This document shows positions 39,021 to 51,956 of a DNA stretch of 64,000 bases, one piece after another. Source of the DNA: Tragulus kanchil (Eukaryota > Chordata > Mammalia > Artiodactyla > Tragulidae); the NCBI GenBank assembly GCA_022376925.1, contig JAIOJX010000004.1, positions 181,255,501-181,319,500 on the forward strand, read 5' to 3'. Position 1 is the stretch's first letter. The number at the start of each line of letters is the position of its first letter. The notes below the pieces were generated by a model, which saw only the letters and a list, made by a program, of their open reading frames with translations, did not search any database and had not been told where the DNA came from. Made by a program: the position numbers and the translations under genes.

Positions 39021-39983
39021 CGAACATACACTCGGACAAAGACTAGGCAGTTGGAGCACTAAAAGATTACCATAAATTAAAGAAGACCAGATATCTCAAG
39101 TTACAGAATTTAACTTTTCTATGTATGGGAAGATGCAAGAGTCTGAGCTCAGTGACATCATTCCTTTGACGTGCATCTTTGATATCTAGGGCCAATATCC
39201 TGTGCTTTGGGTGATCCAATTATCATAAGGAGCACGCGGGGGCTTCCCTGGTGATCCAGTGGGTAAGGACACCGCCTTGCAGTGCAAGGGGCGCCGGTTC
39301 GATCCCTGGCCTGGGAGGATCCCGCGTGCCGTGGAGCGGCTGGACCCATGTGTCCAACTACCGAGCCGGAGCTCTGGAGCGCGTGCGCCCAGAGCCGGTG
39401 CTCTGCGACAACAGAGGCCACCGCGATGGGAGGCCCACATGGGCCAAAGAACAAAGATGGATGAAAATGGACAAATGAAAGACCAATAGAAGTGGCCCCC
39501 CTGCCCCCCCCCCCCCCCACCCCACCCCCACCAAAATAAATAAATAAATAAATCTTTAAAAAAAAAAAAAAAAAAGAAGCACATGGACTTCCCTGATGGT
39601 CCCATGGTCAAGAATCTGCCTTGCAGTGCGAGGGACACTGGTTCGATCCCTGATCTGGGAAGACCTCACATGGTGTGGAACAACTAAGCCTGTGCTCTGC
39701 AACACGAGAAGCCATTGCAATGAGAAGCCCACACCACACGGAACAGTAGCCACAGAGGGAAAAAACCCTAAAAGCTGAGAGGTGTGTTACATTAGGTGGA
39801 TTTTCTGAGAACGTCAACCCTGGGAAACAGGCTCTCAGGTCATTCTGAGGAACTGCTTCCCAGAGGTAAGCGAGGAGCCTGGCTATATAGGGATTTTCCA
39901 ACAAAGACTTGGACTTCCCTGGTGGCTCAGACTATAAAGGATCTGTCTGCAATGCAAAGACCCAGGTTTGATCCTTGGGTTGG

Positions 39984-42187
39984 GAAGATTTCCCTGGGGA
40001 AGGAAATCGCAACCCACTCCACTATTCTTGCTTGAAGAATTCTATGGACAGAGGGCAGGCAGGCTACAGTCCATGGGGTCGCAAAGAGTAGGACACAGCT
40101 GAACCACGAACATACACTCGGACAAAGACTAGGCAGTTGGAGCACTAAAAGATTACCATAAATTAAAGAAGACCAGATATCTCAAGTTACAGAATTTAAC
40201 TTTTCTATGTATGGGAAGATGCAAGAGTCTGAGCTCAGTGACATCATTCCTTTGACGTGCATCTTTGATATCTAGGGCCAATATCCTGTGCTTTCTCATC
40301 CCAAGTCCCCTCCGGGCTCACCATCTGGGTGGCTGTTGTAATTTGACACCTGCAATATCCTCGGTTTGCTCCTATGCAGGTGACACTCCAGTCACCTGTC
40401 TTAACCTGGGACCCTTAAGAACTATTCCCTAGGCTCTGACTTTCCCTTCTGCTCTAGTTACCCTGTTGCCCAGGGTAACACCCACTTCCTCAGACTGCTT
40501 GCAGAAGTCTACCACAGAAAAGGCAAGTCTCTGTGGAGAGCCTCTGTGTCCTCAGACTTAAGGGACTGGAAACCTAGGCAGATCCCGTTTAGAAAGTGGC
40601 ATTGAGAGCTTGACACGCATCAACTCAGTCACAACACCCCTTTGAGGTAGGTTCCCTTAATTGTCCCATTTTACAGATCTAGAGATGGAGGCACAGAGAG
40701 GTCCAGGGACTTGTTCAAGGCCACACAGCCAGTAAGCGATGGAGCTGGGATTTGAATTCTGAGGTCTCTAACTCTGAAGTCCTTGCCCTTAACCACAGGT
40801 TACCTTGCTCTGAGGAAGTGTAAATGGCAGTTTTCTCAAGAATTTGAATGGGCACCAGTGAAGCTTCTAGAGTACGAGTCCAGAGGAGGAAGGTCACACG
40901 GGGATTTTAGTGTTTGCTGCTGATCCTTAAATTCTTTCTGATAATGAAATGCCGGTGATCTTTTGAAAGCTGAAGGAGGAGGAATGCTCTTGAGTATTTG
41001 CTCTGAGTGAGAGCCAGATCACGTGAATAAGGAAAAGTAACCCGGGTAATGTTTACAGGCGGCCAGGCACTGGCTGTGTTGGACGTGAAGATTTCCCTGG
41101 GAAGGAAATCGCAACCCACTCCACTATTCTTGCTTGAAGAATTCTATGGACAGAGGGCAGGCAGGCTACAGTCCATGGGGTGCAAAGAGTAGGACACAGC
41201 TGAACCACGAACATACACTCGGACAAAGACTAGGCAGTTGGAGCACTAAAAGATTACCATAAATTAAAGAAGACCAGATATCTCAAGTTACAGAATTTAA
41301 CTTTTCTATGTATGGGAAGATGCAAGAGTCTGAGCTCAGTGACATCATTCCTTTGACGTGCATCTTTGATATCTAGGGCCAATATCCTGTGCTTTCTCAT
41401 CCCAAGTCCCCTCCGGGCTCACCATCTGGGTGGCTGTTGTAATTTGACACCTGCAATATCCTCGGTTTGCTCCTATGCAGGTGACACTCCAGTCACCTGT
41501 CTTAACCTGGGACCCTTAAGAACTATTCCCTAGGCTCTGACTTTCCCTTCTGCTCTAGTTACCCTGTTGCCCAGGGTAACACCCACTTCCTCAGACTGCT
41601 TGCAGAAGTCTACCACAGAAAAGGCAAGTCTCTGTGGAGAGCCTCTGTGTCCTCAGACTTAAGGGACTGGAAACCTAGGCAGATCCCGTTTAGAAAGTGG
41701 CATTGAGAGCTTGACACGCATCAACTCAGTCACAACACCCCTTTGAGGTAGGTTCCCTTAATTGTCCCATTTTACAGATCTAGAGATGGAGGCACAGAGA
41801 GGTCCAGGGACTTGTTCAAGGCCACACAGCCAGTAAGCGATGGAGCTGGGATTTGAATTCTGAGGTCTCTAACTCTGAAGTCCTTGCCCTTAACCACAGG
41901 TTACCTTGCTCTGAGGAAGTGTAAATGGCAGTTTTCTCAAGAATTTGAATGGGCACCAGTGAAGCTTCTAGAGTACGAGTCCAGAGGAGGAAGGTCACAC
42001 GGGGATTTTAGTGTTTGCTGCTGATCCTTAAATTCTTTCTGATAATGAAATGCCGGTGATCTTTTGAAAGCTGAAGGAGGAGGAATGCTCTTGAGTATTT
42101 GCTCTGAGTGAGAGCCAGATCACGTGAATAAGGAAAAGTAACCCGGGTAATGTTTACAGGCGGCCAGGCCTACTGGCTGTGTTGGAC
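39984..42187. repeat. Direct duplication L, period about 1102 bp
   Basis: 39984-41086 recurs at 41087-42187. It overlaps duplication K, so about 310 bp occurs three times (near 38902, 39984 and 41087). The unit includes a MIR. Confidence 0.95.
40600..40800 (-). mobile_element. MIR SINE, long copy (copied at 41701-41901)
   Basis: CCCATTTTACAGATCTAGAG, AGGCCACACAGCCAGTAAGC and TGGGATTTGAATTCTGAGGT are a well-preserved reverse MIR. Confidence 0.75.
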
Positions 42188-43215
42188 TGTGGCCTGAGGT
42201 CAACAGAGCACGTGCTCCATCCCTAAAGAGGGGCTTGAAAGCAAGGTTGGAGGGACTTTAGGGAAACCCCGCCTTCTCTTAATTAAAGATGGGAAGGTTA
42301 CTTAGGCTGCTCTGAGCCAGAGGCCCTCATCTGTAGCAGGAAAGTCAGAGAACAAACCTCCCTGGGCAGCTGTGTGTCGGGGGAGGGAGGGTGGTCCATG
42401 GCGCCCCGACATAGTGATCTGCAGCCGTGCCTGGCGCAGCGTAGGTACTTGATAAATGCTATGCTGTCATCTTATTTTCCTCTTTCTGGTCTTGCTTCCC
42501 AGAAATCATTTTAAAAAGCAAACAAGCCAAGAAAGAGGAAAAAACTCAGTTGGAAAGCAGAAAAGCTGAGAGAAGAGATGGAGGGTTGAGAAGGAAGCGC
42601 CCGAGGGCCCGTCTCCTTGGTGTGTGAGTGAGGATCGCAGGAGACAGGTCAACATGTTACCTATCACCCAGCTGTCTGATCTCTGGTCCTCTGGCTGAAC
42701 AGAGAGAAATGCAGAAAACAAAAGCACTTCTTTTCTCGGGGGTTCGAGCCTAGGAGAGCAGCCTGAGTCTGAGGTCCTCGGAAGCAGACCCTGCGTCAGG
42801 GATCCGGTGAAGGATTTCTTAGGGAAGTGAGAGGGAAATAACACGTACATTATGAAGTCAGTCACCACATGGACAACTGGAAGGAACTTGATCCCCCCAA
42901 TTCTGGAAAGAGTCTGGACGTTGGGCCTCAGAGTGACCCCACAGAGTCCCCAAGTCCCTGATCCCTGCCGCCTTAGGGAAGCTCTGTTCCCTAATCCAGA
43001 GAGCATCCTCTACCCTGCAGCCGGGGAGGCCCTGGACAGTGAGGGTGTGGGCAGGGTGCTGTCGGGGGTCCACAGAGCCGAGATTTGGCTCAGGTAAATG
43101 CGATGGGGTCAGGGGCTGGAGGCCGAAGGCCAGCAGTCATGGAGGCTGAGATCCTGTCCTCTTGGGGTCTGGGAGATGGGACTGGCCTCCCTGGTGATTG
43201 TGTTTCAAAGTACGG
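42188..43215. other. Intergenic, mostly unrecognised
   Basis: Only a short MIR-like end (about 42425-42465, GGTACTTGATAAATGCTATG) is recognised. Open frames here are chance. Confidence 0.4.
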
Positions 43216-45606
43216 TCCTTGAGGAGGATACTTCTGGGTTGGAGGGAAACACAGACATCTCAAGGCACAGAGGAGGGACTTGTCATGTAATCCCTTTCTG
43301 GCAAACGCTCTAAAAGGGCGGGCAGGGACCTATGGCTGAGCGTTGGCTGCAACAGCCGGTAAATCCTCTTGGCTGCTGAGTTTTCCCAGGCAGGCCTTCC
43401 AGCGGGAGGCTCGGGGTCATCCAAGGCGCACGGCCTTAGGCTGCTAGAAACTGTGCTAGAGTTTGGTCAAGTCTCTCAGTGCGGGGGTTTGTACAGGGTC
43501 ATTATGCTCCGAGAGTGCTGCAGCTTTCAGCTGGTAGCCCCTGCTGCACCTGTTGTAAGTGCTACTCAGGGAGCCAACCGGCCCATCCACCGTCCCCCAG
43601 CAGCCCGTCAGGGACCTGAGGCGCCCGTGTCCTGGCGAACAGAAACCTGCTTTCCCTCACACCCAAACACAGACATACAGCATCGTGGGCACACACAGGC
43701 ACCTGAGCAAGTGTGTATCCACAGACGGCTGAGCATCAGCATGATGCCTACGCACCAGTATGCATGTTTGCACACACATACACATACGCAAGGCATAGAA
43801 AAGCATCAAAACCAGGCACACATCCAGACTCAAGTGTTCAAACCAGGACGATGGCTTACTTGGGCAGCCTATGCAGTTGCTCAGGGTGTACACTCAGAGG
43901 GAGCCCCCTCCCCAATCTTGGTTTAATGATCTACTGTCGTGCTTTTGAAATGCTTACTACTTTAAAAAAATTATTTATTTATTTTGGCCACTTCTATTGG
44001 TCTTTTGTTTATCAATTTTCATCCATCTTTGTCCCTTGGCCTGTGTGGGCCTTGCATCACAGTGGCCTCTCTTGCTGCAGAGCACCGGCTCTGGGCGTGT
44101 GCGCTCCAGAGCTCCGGCTCGGTAGTCGGACATACCGGTCCAGCTGCTCCAGGGCACGCGGGATCTTCCCAGGCCAGGGATCGAACCGGCACCCCTTGCA
44201 CTGCAAGGCTGTGGCCTTACGCACCGGACCACCAGGGAAGCCCTGAAATGCTTACTACTTTTGAATAGATGCAAATACAGGTGTTCTCCATCTCATTCTG
44301 TCTAGCTCTTTCCTCCCCTCTTGTCTTCACACTGGAAGTTCCCACAGAACTCCATCCGCAGCCCTGTTAGAATGACAACTGGGTACAGCCAATCTGTTCC
44401 TACCCATTCCTTGAGGAGGATACTTCTGGGTTGGAGGAAACACAGACATCTCAAGGCACAGAGGAGGGACTTGTCATGTAATCCCTTTCTGGCAAACGCT
44501 CTAAAAGGGCGGGCAGGGACCTATGGCTGAGCGTTGGCTGCAACAGCCGGTAAATCCTCTTGGCTGCTGAGTTTTCCCAGGCAGGCCTTCCAGCGGGAGG
44601 CTCGGGGTCATCCAAGGCGCACGGCCTTAGGCTGCTAGAAACTGTGCTAGAGTTTGGTCAAGTCTCTCAGTGCGGGGGTTTGTACAGGGTCATTATGCTC
44701 CGAGAGTGCTGCAGCTTTCAGCTGGTAGCCCCTGCTGCACCTGTTGTAAGTGCTACTCAGGGAGCCAACCGGCCCATCCACCGTCCCCCAGCAGCCCGTC
44801 AGGGACCTGAGGCGCCCGTGTCCTGGCGAACAGAAACCTGCTTTCCCTCACACCCAAACACAGACATACAGCATCGTGGGCACACACAGGCACCTGAGCA
44901 AGTGTGTATCCACAGACGGCTGAGCATCAGCATGATGCCTACGCACCAGTATGCATGTTTGCACACACATACACATACGCAAGGCATAGAAAAGCATCAA
45001 AACCAGGCACACATCCAGACTCAAGTGTTCAAACCAGGACGATGGCTTACTTGGGCAGCCTATGCAGTTGCTCAGGGTGTACACTCAGAGGGAGCCCCCT
45101 CCCCAATCTTGGTTTAATGATCTACTGTCGTGCTTTTGAAATGCTTACTACTTTAAAAAAATTATTTATTTATTTTGGCCACTTCTATTGGTCTTTTGTT
45201 TATCAATTTTCATCCATCTTTGTCCCTTGGCCTGTGTGGGCCTTGCATCACAGTGGCCTCTCTTGCTGCAGAGCACCGGCTCTGGGCGTGTGCGCTCCAG
45301 AGCTCCGGCTCGGTAGTCGGACATACCGGTCCAGCTGCTCCAGGGCACGCGGGATCTTCCCAGGCCAGGGATCGAACCGGCACCCCTTGCACTGCAAGGC
45401 TGTGGCCTTACGCACCGGACCACCAGGGAAGCCCTGAAATGCTTACTACTTTTGAATAGATGCAAATACAGGTGTTCTCCATCTCATTCTGTCTAGCTCT
45501 TTCCTCCCCTCTTGTCTTCACACTGGAAGTTCCCACAGAACTCCATCCGCAGCCCTGTTAGAATGACAACTGGGTACAGCCACAGGATGGGCTGTTCCTA
45601 CCCATT
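43216..45606. repeat. Direct duplication M, period 1191 bp
   Basis: 43216-44407 recurs at 44408-45606, the longest period in the window. About 10 bp (near 45583) are missing from the end of copy 1. Confidence 0.95.
43964..44244 (-). mobile_element. Young CHR-like SINE with 17-bp target-site duplication (copied at 45155-45435)
   Basis: Reverse-strand member flanked by the perfect repeat GAAATGCTTACTACTTT at 43947-43963 and 44245-44261. The C-rich tract before the tail is missing. Confidence 0.9.
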
Positions 45607-46223
45607 GCTTTTGGAGTCATGCCTGATGTTGACCTCTAGGTGGCAGCACCACGCCGAGTCAAGCCTCAGCTCCGGCTGAAAAGGAAAGAAGGGTTTGTTT
45701 GCGTGGACCTAGGGTGTAGGTCCATCTTCCCTTTTCCAGAAAGTTTGGAGGTTTCCGAAAGCAACAGATCCTCCAAGGGTTTACCCACTCCATTCTTCCG
45801 TGCCTATATATTTTTAAAAATCTAATTTATCCTTTTCCATTCTCTTTAAATTTTTTTGTTTGTTTTTACAATTTTCTGATTACAAGTGCAACACATTCTA
45901 TCCTCGAGAATCGCACCTAGAAGAAAGTAAAATCATAACTGGGCACCATCTTAAAGCCTGTAACAAAAGGTGACAGTATCTCCCTTCCTCCAAGACATTT
46001 TTCTTTACTTCAACATATTTTCTTCTGTACATGGGCAAACACATGTTATCCCCCTTCAACTAGATTCATATCCTACTCACGTTCTGCAGTTTACTTTTTC
46101 ACTTAATATAGCTTTGTCATTTTTTTTTACTTTGTCCTATTTTAAGTTATCATGTATTGATAGATCTGCCTCAACTTTTATTTTTTAATTGTAACTTTTG
46201 AAACAAATACCATATTGTTTCTT

Positions 46224-46544
46224 TCTTTCTTTTTTTTTTTTAACATTTATTTATTTATTTTGGCGGGGTGGGGGGCGGAGGGATGGGGGTGGGAGGGCCA
46301 CTTCGCTGGTCTTTCATTTGTCTAGTTTCATCCATCTTTGTTCTTTGGCTCCTGTGGGCCACCATGCATCTATTGTCGCAGAGCGCTGGCTCTGGGCGCA
46401 TGCGCTCCAGAGCTCCGGCTCGGTCATTGGACACATGGGTCCAGCCGCTCCGCGGCACGTGGGATCTTCCCAGGCCAGGGCTCGAACCGGCGCCCCTTGC
46501 ACTGCAAGGCGGTGTCCTTACCCACTGGACCACCAGGGGAAGCC
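46224..46544 (-). mobile_element. Young CHR-like SINE with target-site duplication
   Basis: Reverse-strand member flanked by CCATATTGTTTCTT at 46210-46223 and 46545-46558. It lacks a few bases in the body near 46360. Confidence 0.9.
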
Positions 46545-46659
46545 CCATATTGTTTCTTATTTTATGTATCTTTTTAGATTTTTTTTTTTTAATGTGGAGC
46601 ATTTTAAAAGTCATTATTGAATTTGCTACCATATTGCTTCTGTTTTATGCTTTGTGGTT

Positions 46660-46764
46660 TTGGTCATGAGACATGTGGGATCTTAGCTCTTCTACCAGGA
46701 ATCAAGCTTGCACCTCATGGGTTGGAAAGCAAAGTCTTAACCACTGGACCACCAGGCAAGTCCC
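46660..46764 (-). mobile_element. CHR-type SINE fragment (copied at 47808-47913)
   Basis: AACCACTGGACCACCAGGCA then AGTCCC is the reverse SINE head. Confidence 0.6.
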
Positions 46765-47578
46765 ATGCCTCAACTTTTAAATACCAGGAACCCAAAGGTT
46801 GTTTTTCCCACAACTTAGGTAGCCTGTTCCTTGAACAGTCTGCACACATTGGGTGCAAACACGAGCCGTTTTTCCTTCTGCCGTCGTGGCCTCCCCACTG
46901 GCTTGGTGGATGCTCCCTTCCAGGCAAGGGACTTCCAGGCAAGTCCTCCAGCTTTCTAACCACAGTTCCTCATTTTTAAAGTCCACTCTCGTTCAATTTC
47001 ACTCTTCTTCTCCTAAGGCTCGACCCCTAGCCTAGAGGATCGAAGGTTCTCTGGCCACTGGGTGCTTCTCACTCCTCTTGTTACCAAATCAGGTCTAGTT
47101 GCTTAAAAAACAAAAAATCAACATTTACAAAAGTTGGTAGAAAGGAAAGCTGCTTTTAATCAGAAGGCTTGCAGTTTGGGGGGACAGTGGACACAGTGTT
47201 CCCCCGCCACCAACCATCTCTGAAGATTCTACTCGGCATGAGAGTTTTTTAAAGGAAAAAAGGGAAGTCATCTCAGTTACTCATCGAGACAGAGAGTCCG
47301 AGTCGTTGCCATCTTGCCCTCTAGGGTAGGCTCTGCACGGTCACTCAGGCCTCCTTACCGTCCTTGTCGCCCACGTGGACTTTGGGAAGCTGTGTCGTGT
47401 TTGTGCCACCAGATGGGGGAGTACAGGTGTCCCTTCGCCCACAGCATGACCCATCGCTTCTCACCAGTTCTCTCCTCCCTGAGTTCAGAGGGCAGAGCAG
47501 CACGTCCCCTCGAGCACAGTCATGTGAAACATAACCTCGCACCTGTCAGGCTGACTGTTCTCTAAAGGGCAAGAACTG

Positions 47579-47690
47579 GGACTTCCCTGGTGGTCCAGGG
47601 ACTCAAACTTCATCTTCTAACGCAGGGGGTGAGAGTTTGATCCTGGTTGGGGAACTAGGATCCCACATGCCTCGTGGCCAAAAACACAAA
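47579..47690 (+). mobile_element. CHR-type SINE fragment (copied at 48731-48840)
   Basis: GGGACTTCCCTGGTGGTCCA and GGTTGGGGAACTAGGATCCC. Confidence 0.65.
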
Positions 47691-48924
47691 ACATTAAAAA
47701 TGACATTTTTTTTTGTATCTTTTAGATTTTTTTTTTTTAATGTGGAGCATTTTAAAAGTCATTATTGAATTTGCTACCATATTGCTTCTGTTTTATGCTT
47801 TGTGGTTTTGGTCATGAGACATGTGGGATCTTAGCTCTTCTACCAGGAATCAAGCTTGCACCTCATGGGTTGGAAAGCAAAGTCTTAACCACTGGACCAC
47901 CAGGCAAGTCCCATGCCTCAACTTTTAAATACCAGGAACCCAAAGGTTGTTTTTCCCACAACTTAGGTAGCCTGTTCCTTGAACAGTCTGCACACATTGG
48001 GTGCAAACACGAGCCGTTTTTCCTTCTGCCGTCGTGGCCTCCCCACTGGCTTGGTGGATGCTCCCTTCCAGGCAAGGGACTTCCAGGCAAGTCCTCCAGC
48101 TTTCTAACCACAGTTCCTCATTTTTAAAGTCCACTCTCGTTCAATTTCACTCTTCTTCTCCTAAGGCTCGACCCCTAGCCTAGAGGATCGAAGGTTCTCT
48201 GGCCACTGGGTGCTTCTCACTCCTCTTGTTACCAAATCAGGTCTAGTTGCTTAAAAAAAAAAAAAAAAAATCAACATTTACAAAAGTTGGTAGAAAGGAA
48301 AGCTGCTTTTAATCAGAAGGCTTGCAGTTTGGGGGGACAGTGGACACAGTGTTCCCCCGCCACCAACCATCTCTGAAGATTCTACTCGGCATGAGAGTTT
48401 TTTAAAGGAAAAAAGGGAAGTCATCTCAGTTACTCATCGAGACAGAGAGTCCGAGTCGTTGCCATCTTGCCCTCTAGGGTAGGCTCTGCACGGTCACTCA
48501 GGCCTCCTTACCGTCCTTGTCGCCCACGTGGACTTTGGGAAGCTGTGTCGTGTTTGTGCCACCAGATGGGGGAGTACAGGTGTCCCTTCGCCCACAGCAT
48601 GACCCATCGCTTCTCACCAGTTCTCTCCTCCCTGAGTTCAGAGGGCAGAGCAGCACGTCCCCTCGAGCACAGTCATGTGAAACATAACCTCGCACCTGTC
48701 AGGCTGACTGTTCTCTAAAGGGCAAGAACTGGGACTTCCCTGGTGGTCCAGGGACTCAAACTTCATCTTCTAACGCAGGGGGTGAGAGTTTGATCCCTGG
48801 TTGGGGAACTAGGATCCCACATGCCTCGTGGCCAAAAACACAAAACATAAAAAATGATTGTAATGAATCCAATAAAGACTTTACAAATGGTCCACATAGA
48901 AACAATTTTTATTAAAAAAATAAA

Positions 48925-49735
48925 AAAGAAGAACAAGAGCTACCAGGGTTAATGGGAATGTGGAGGAAAGCGAACCTTTGTGCACTGTTGTTGAGAATGT
49001 AAATGGGTGCAGCCATTATGGAAAAGAGTGTGATGGTTCCTCAAAGAAATTAAAAGGAAAGTTGCCATATGATCTGGTGAGCCCACTTCTGGGCATATGT
49101 TCAAAGGAAATGAAAGCAGTATCTTGAAGCGAGAATTGTCCTCCCAAGTTCATTGTAGCATCATTCACAATAACCAGGATATGGAAGCAACTCAAGCATC
49201 CATCAGTGAATGAATGCATAAAGAAAATGTAGCATATATACATAGTGGAATAGTATCAAGCTTGAAAAAGAAATGAATCCTGCATGTGTCATAATATGGA
49301 TGAACCTGGAGGACATTATGCTATGTGCAAGAAGCCAGACGCGAGAAGACTGATATTGTATGATCTCACTTATATGTCGAATCTAAAATATAGGACTCCT
49401 AGAAACAGACAGCAGAGCAGTGGCTGCCAGCAGCTGGGAGTGGGGGAGATGGGAAACGCTGGTGAAAGGGCCCAGACTTTCAGTGATGAGAAGAATAGGT
49501 TAGGAGATGCAATGCACAGTGACTATAGTGATTAATACTTCATTGTATGTTTCAAATTTGCTAAGATCTCAAAACATGGTTACCACATGAACTGATGGAC
49601 CTGGTAATTTACCTCCTTGTGATCATTGTACAGTTCACACTGTATATGTATTAAATCATCACACGGTATGAGGAAATCACACAGCACCACTTAAATACGC
49701 ACAATTTTTATTTGTCAGTCATGCCTCAGTAAAAC
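48925..49735 (+). mobile_element. Old L1 3' end
   Basis: TGGAGGAAAGCGAACCTTTG, CCATATGATCTGGTGAGCCC, CATTCACAATAACCAGGATA and GTATGATCTCACTTATATG form the long, diverged L1 3' region. No coding frame survives. Confidence 0.8.
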
Positions 49736-50146
49736 GGGGGAACATACGTGGGGGTGATGAGATGTGGCAAAGCCTGCTGGCGAGGGGGAGCCTCATTCTC
49801 ATCAGTCATCCAGGGACGCGGAGCTGCACCGCAGTGCAGATGTTCAGCTGCACCAGACAAAAATAGCTAACGAGCGTGCAGAGCGTCTGCTCAGAAAGCG
49901 TCGTGGTTAGGCCAAGTTCATAGCAGGACATAATTTGTGATGGTGTGCGAGCACTTGGCAACGGATCATGCTAGCTGGAACTTTCAGGTGTGATCTTCCT
50001 GCCAGTTCCATTGGAGACATGAAGACAAGGCCTAATTTACTGTTGGAAGATAGGAGAAACCAGATGCTCCACCGAGGGACTGTTAGCATCACTGTAAGAT
50101 TTTCTCTTTTGTCTTTTTGCATCGCTTTCTTCTCTCTTTCTTTAAC

Positions 50147-50340
50147 GTATGTATTTATTTGGCTGTGCCCCAGGTAGTTGCGGTACGCAGAACCTTCCAT
50201 CTTCACTGCAGCACGAGGATCTTTAGTTGGGGCATGCAGACTCTTAGTTTTGGCAGGTGGGATCTGGTTCCCTGACCGAGAACCCAACGTGGGCCCCTGC
50301 ATTGGGAGCGTGGAGTCTCAGCCACGGGACCACCAGGGCT
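50147..50340 (-). mobile_element. CHR-type SINE, nearly full length
   Basis: ATTTATTTGGCTGTGCCCCA to CCACGGGACCACCAGGGC, reverse orientation. Confidence 0.7.
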
Positions 50341-50424
50341 TTGCATCACTCAAGAAAGCCACATACACGTAGACACCTTTGGAAGTGTGCTAATCCCTGC
50401 TTCAGTGATCAGAGGAACACTGTC

Positions 50425-50506
50425 CACAGGACAGTCCATGGGACTCCTCTGTCCATGGGATTTCCCAGGTGAGAATACCGGAGTGGGTTGCCATTTTCCT
50501 TCTCCA
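50425..50506 (-). mobile_element. BovA fragment
   Basis: CTCCTCTGTCCATGGGATTT and ATACCGGAGTGGGTTGCCAT. Confidence 0.65.
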
Positions 50507-50973
50507 TAACCTTACATGTTCCGTGGTAAAAGTAAGCACAGAATGACAGCGACCTAAATGAGGCAGAACCATCTTCAAGGCTGATGCGAAGTTGTGCTTC
50601 CAAATAAAGAACCAGGAGCATGAAAGTGCTGGTTGAGGGCAAGGAAAACACACGATGGGTGATGAAACAAAAACTTACTAACACCAGTTATGGCCACATG
50701 GCTGGTTGCAGAAATGAGCCTTGTGCAGGTGCTATTCAGTTTTTAATCTTTTTTTTTTAAAGAAAAAAACTCTATAGTTCATTTTATTATTTATTGAATT
50801 ACTAAGCATATCCTGAAGCATCAGCAACCACAAACTTAAATCAGTTTTATCTGTGTTTCAATACTTGACTGATGTAAATTTCTTTAAAGAAATGTGCCCC
50901 AAGACATCTTTCGTTTGAAACATATGATCGAATGGGAAACTCTGATTAAATGCTCATAAAAACACTCTCCCCC

Positions 50974-51235
50974 AAGAGTTTCTCTGGTGGCTCAGTGGTA
51001 AAGAATCCTACCGCCAGTGCAGGAGACACGGGTTCAATCCCTGGGCCCGGTGGATTCCACATGTCTTGGGGCGGCTAAGCCCATGAGCTGCAGCTGCTGA
51101 GTCTGTGCTCTAGAGCCCAAGACCTGCAACTACTAAGGCCACACACCACAACCAGTGAGTAGCCCGTGCTCACGGCAGCTAGAGAAAATCCCACGTAGCA
51201 ACAAAGACCCAACACAGCCAGAAATAAATACAATC
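50974..51235 (+). mobile_element. CHR-type SINE (copied at 52105-52366)
   Basis: TTTCTCTGGTGGCTCAGTGG, GGTTCAATCCCTGG (B box), GCAACAAAGACCCAACACAG and AAATAAATAC tail. Confidence 0.75.
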
Positions 51236-51389
51236 ACTGAAATATTCTACCCCAAATTTGCCTTTCTCTTCCTTAACTGTCTCTTCTTTTTCTTTTGAAG
51301 CATCTTCCCCCCTTTTCATTTCTCTCTAAGTAATACAGGCTATGTTTGATTGAACATTTATATTGCAGGATATTAAAGGGGAGTTGTTA

Positions 51390-51900
51390 TATCATTGATG
51401 GGACTATAAATTGGTGCGGTCACTGTGGAAAACAGTATGGAGGTTCCTTAAAAACACTTAAACTAGGGTTTCCCTGGTGGTCCAGTGGGTAAAGACACCA
51501 CCTTGCAGTGCAAGGGGCGCTGGCTCGATCCCTGGCCTGGGACGACCCCACGTGCCACGGAGCGGCTGGACCGGTGTGTCCAACTACCGAGCTGGAGCTC
51601 TGGAGTGAGAGAGGCCACTGCGATGGGAGGCCCACATAGGCCAAAGAGCAAAGAATAAAAGAAAGACCAATAGAAGTGACCAAAAAAAAAGAAAACAAAC
51701 AAAAAAAACACAACACTTAAACTAGAGCTGCCATATGATCCAGCAATCCTCCTTCTGGGCATATAAAATTATTATTCAAAAGATACATGTATCCTTTGGG
51801 TTTATATATATATATATATATATGAATCACTTTGCTGTACAGCAGAACTTAACACAACACTGCAAATCAACTGTGAATAAAATACATTCCAAAAAATAAA
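51390..51900 (+). mobile_element. L1 3' end interrupted by a SINE (copied at 52521-53031)
   Basis: GGACTATAAATTGGTGCGGT to AAACACTTAAACTAG, interrupted at 51467-51711, then AGCTGCCATATGATCCAGCA, a (TA)n run at about 51806-51823 and AACTGTGAATAAAATACATT. Confidence 0.8.
51467..51711 (+). mobile_element. Young CHR-like SINE inside an L1 (copied at 52598-52842)
   Basis: Member of the young subfamily (GGAGCGGCTGGACCGGTG, GACCAATAGAAGTGACC), somewhat shortened, with perfect target-site duplication AACACTTAAACTAG at 51453-51466 and 51712-51725. Confidence 0.88.
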
Positions 51901-51956
51901 AGAGAGTTGTGGCTGAGCTAGGAAAGGATAAAAGATAAATGGTAGTGGGAAGGGGA

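Larger units (their letters stand above)
38127..40294. repeat. Direct duplication K, period about 1080-1089 bp
   Basis: 38127-39208 recurs at 39209-40294. It carries two tRNA-type SINEs and one Bov-tA. The copies differ in a pyrimidine tract (near 38418 mixed C/T, near 39497 almost pure C) and in A-run length. Confidence 0.95.
46566..48857. repeat. Direct duplication N, period about 1149 bp
   Basis: 46566-47714 recurs at 47715-48857. The copies differ in A-run length near 47105 and 48253 and at the junction poly(T). Confidence 0.95.

Noticed and set aside
43650..43800. CA-rich tract with His/Thr-rich frames
   Set aside because: Simple-sequence DNA, not a gene.
43369..43926. 185-codon open frame, repeated at 44560-45117
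   Set aside because: It has no domain or splice context, and the same sequence is open in several frames on both strands. Its recurrence is explained by duplication M.
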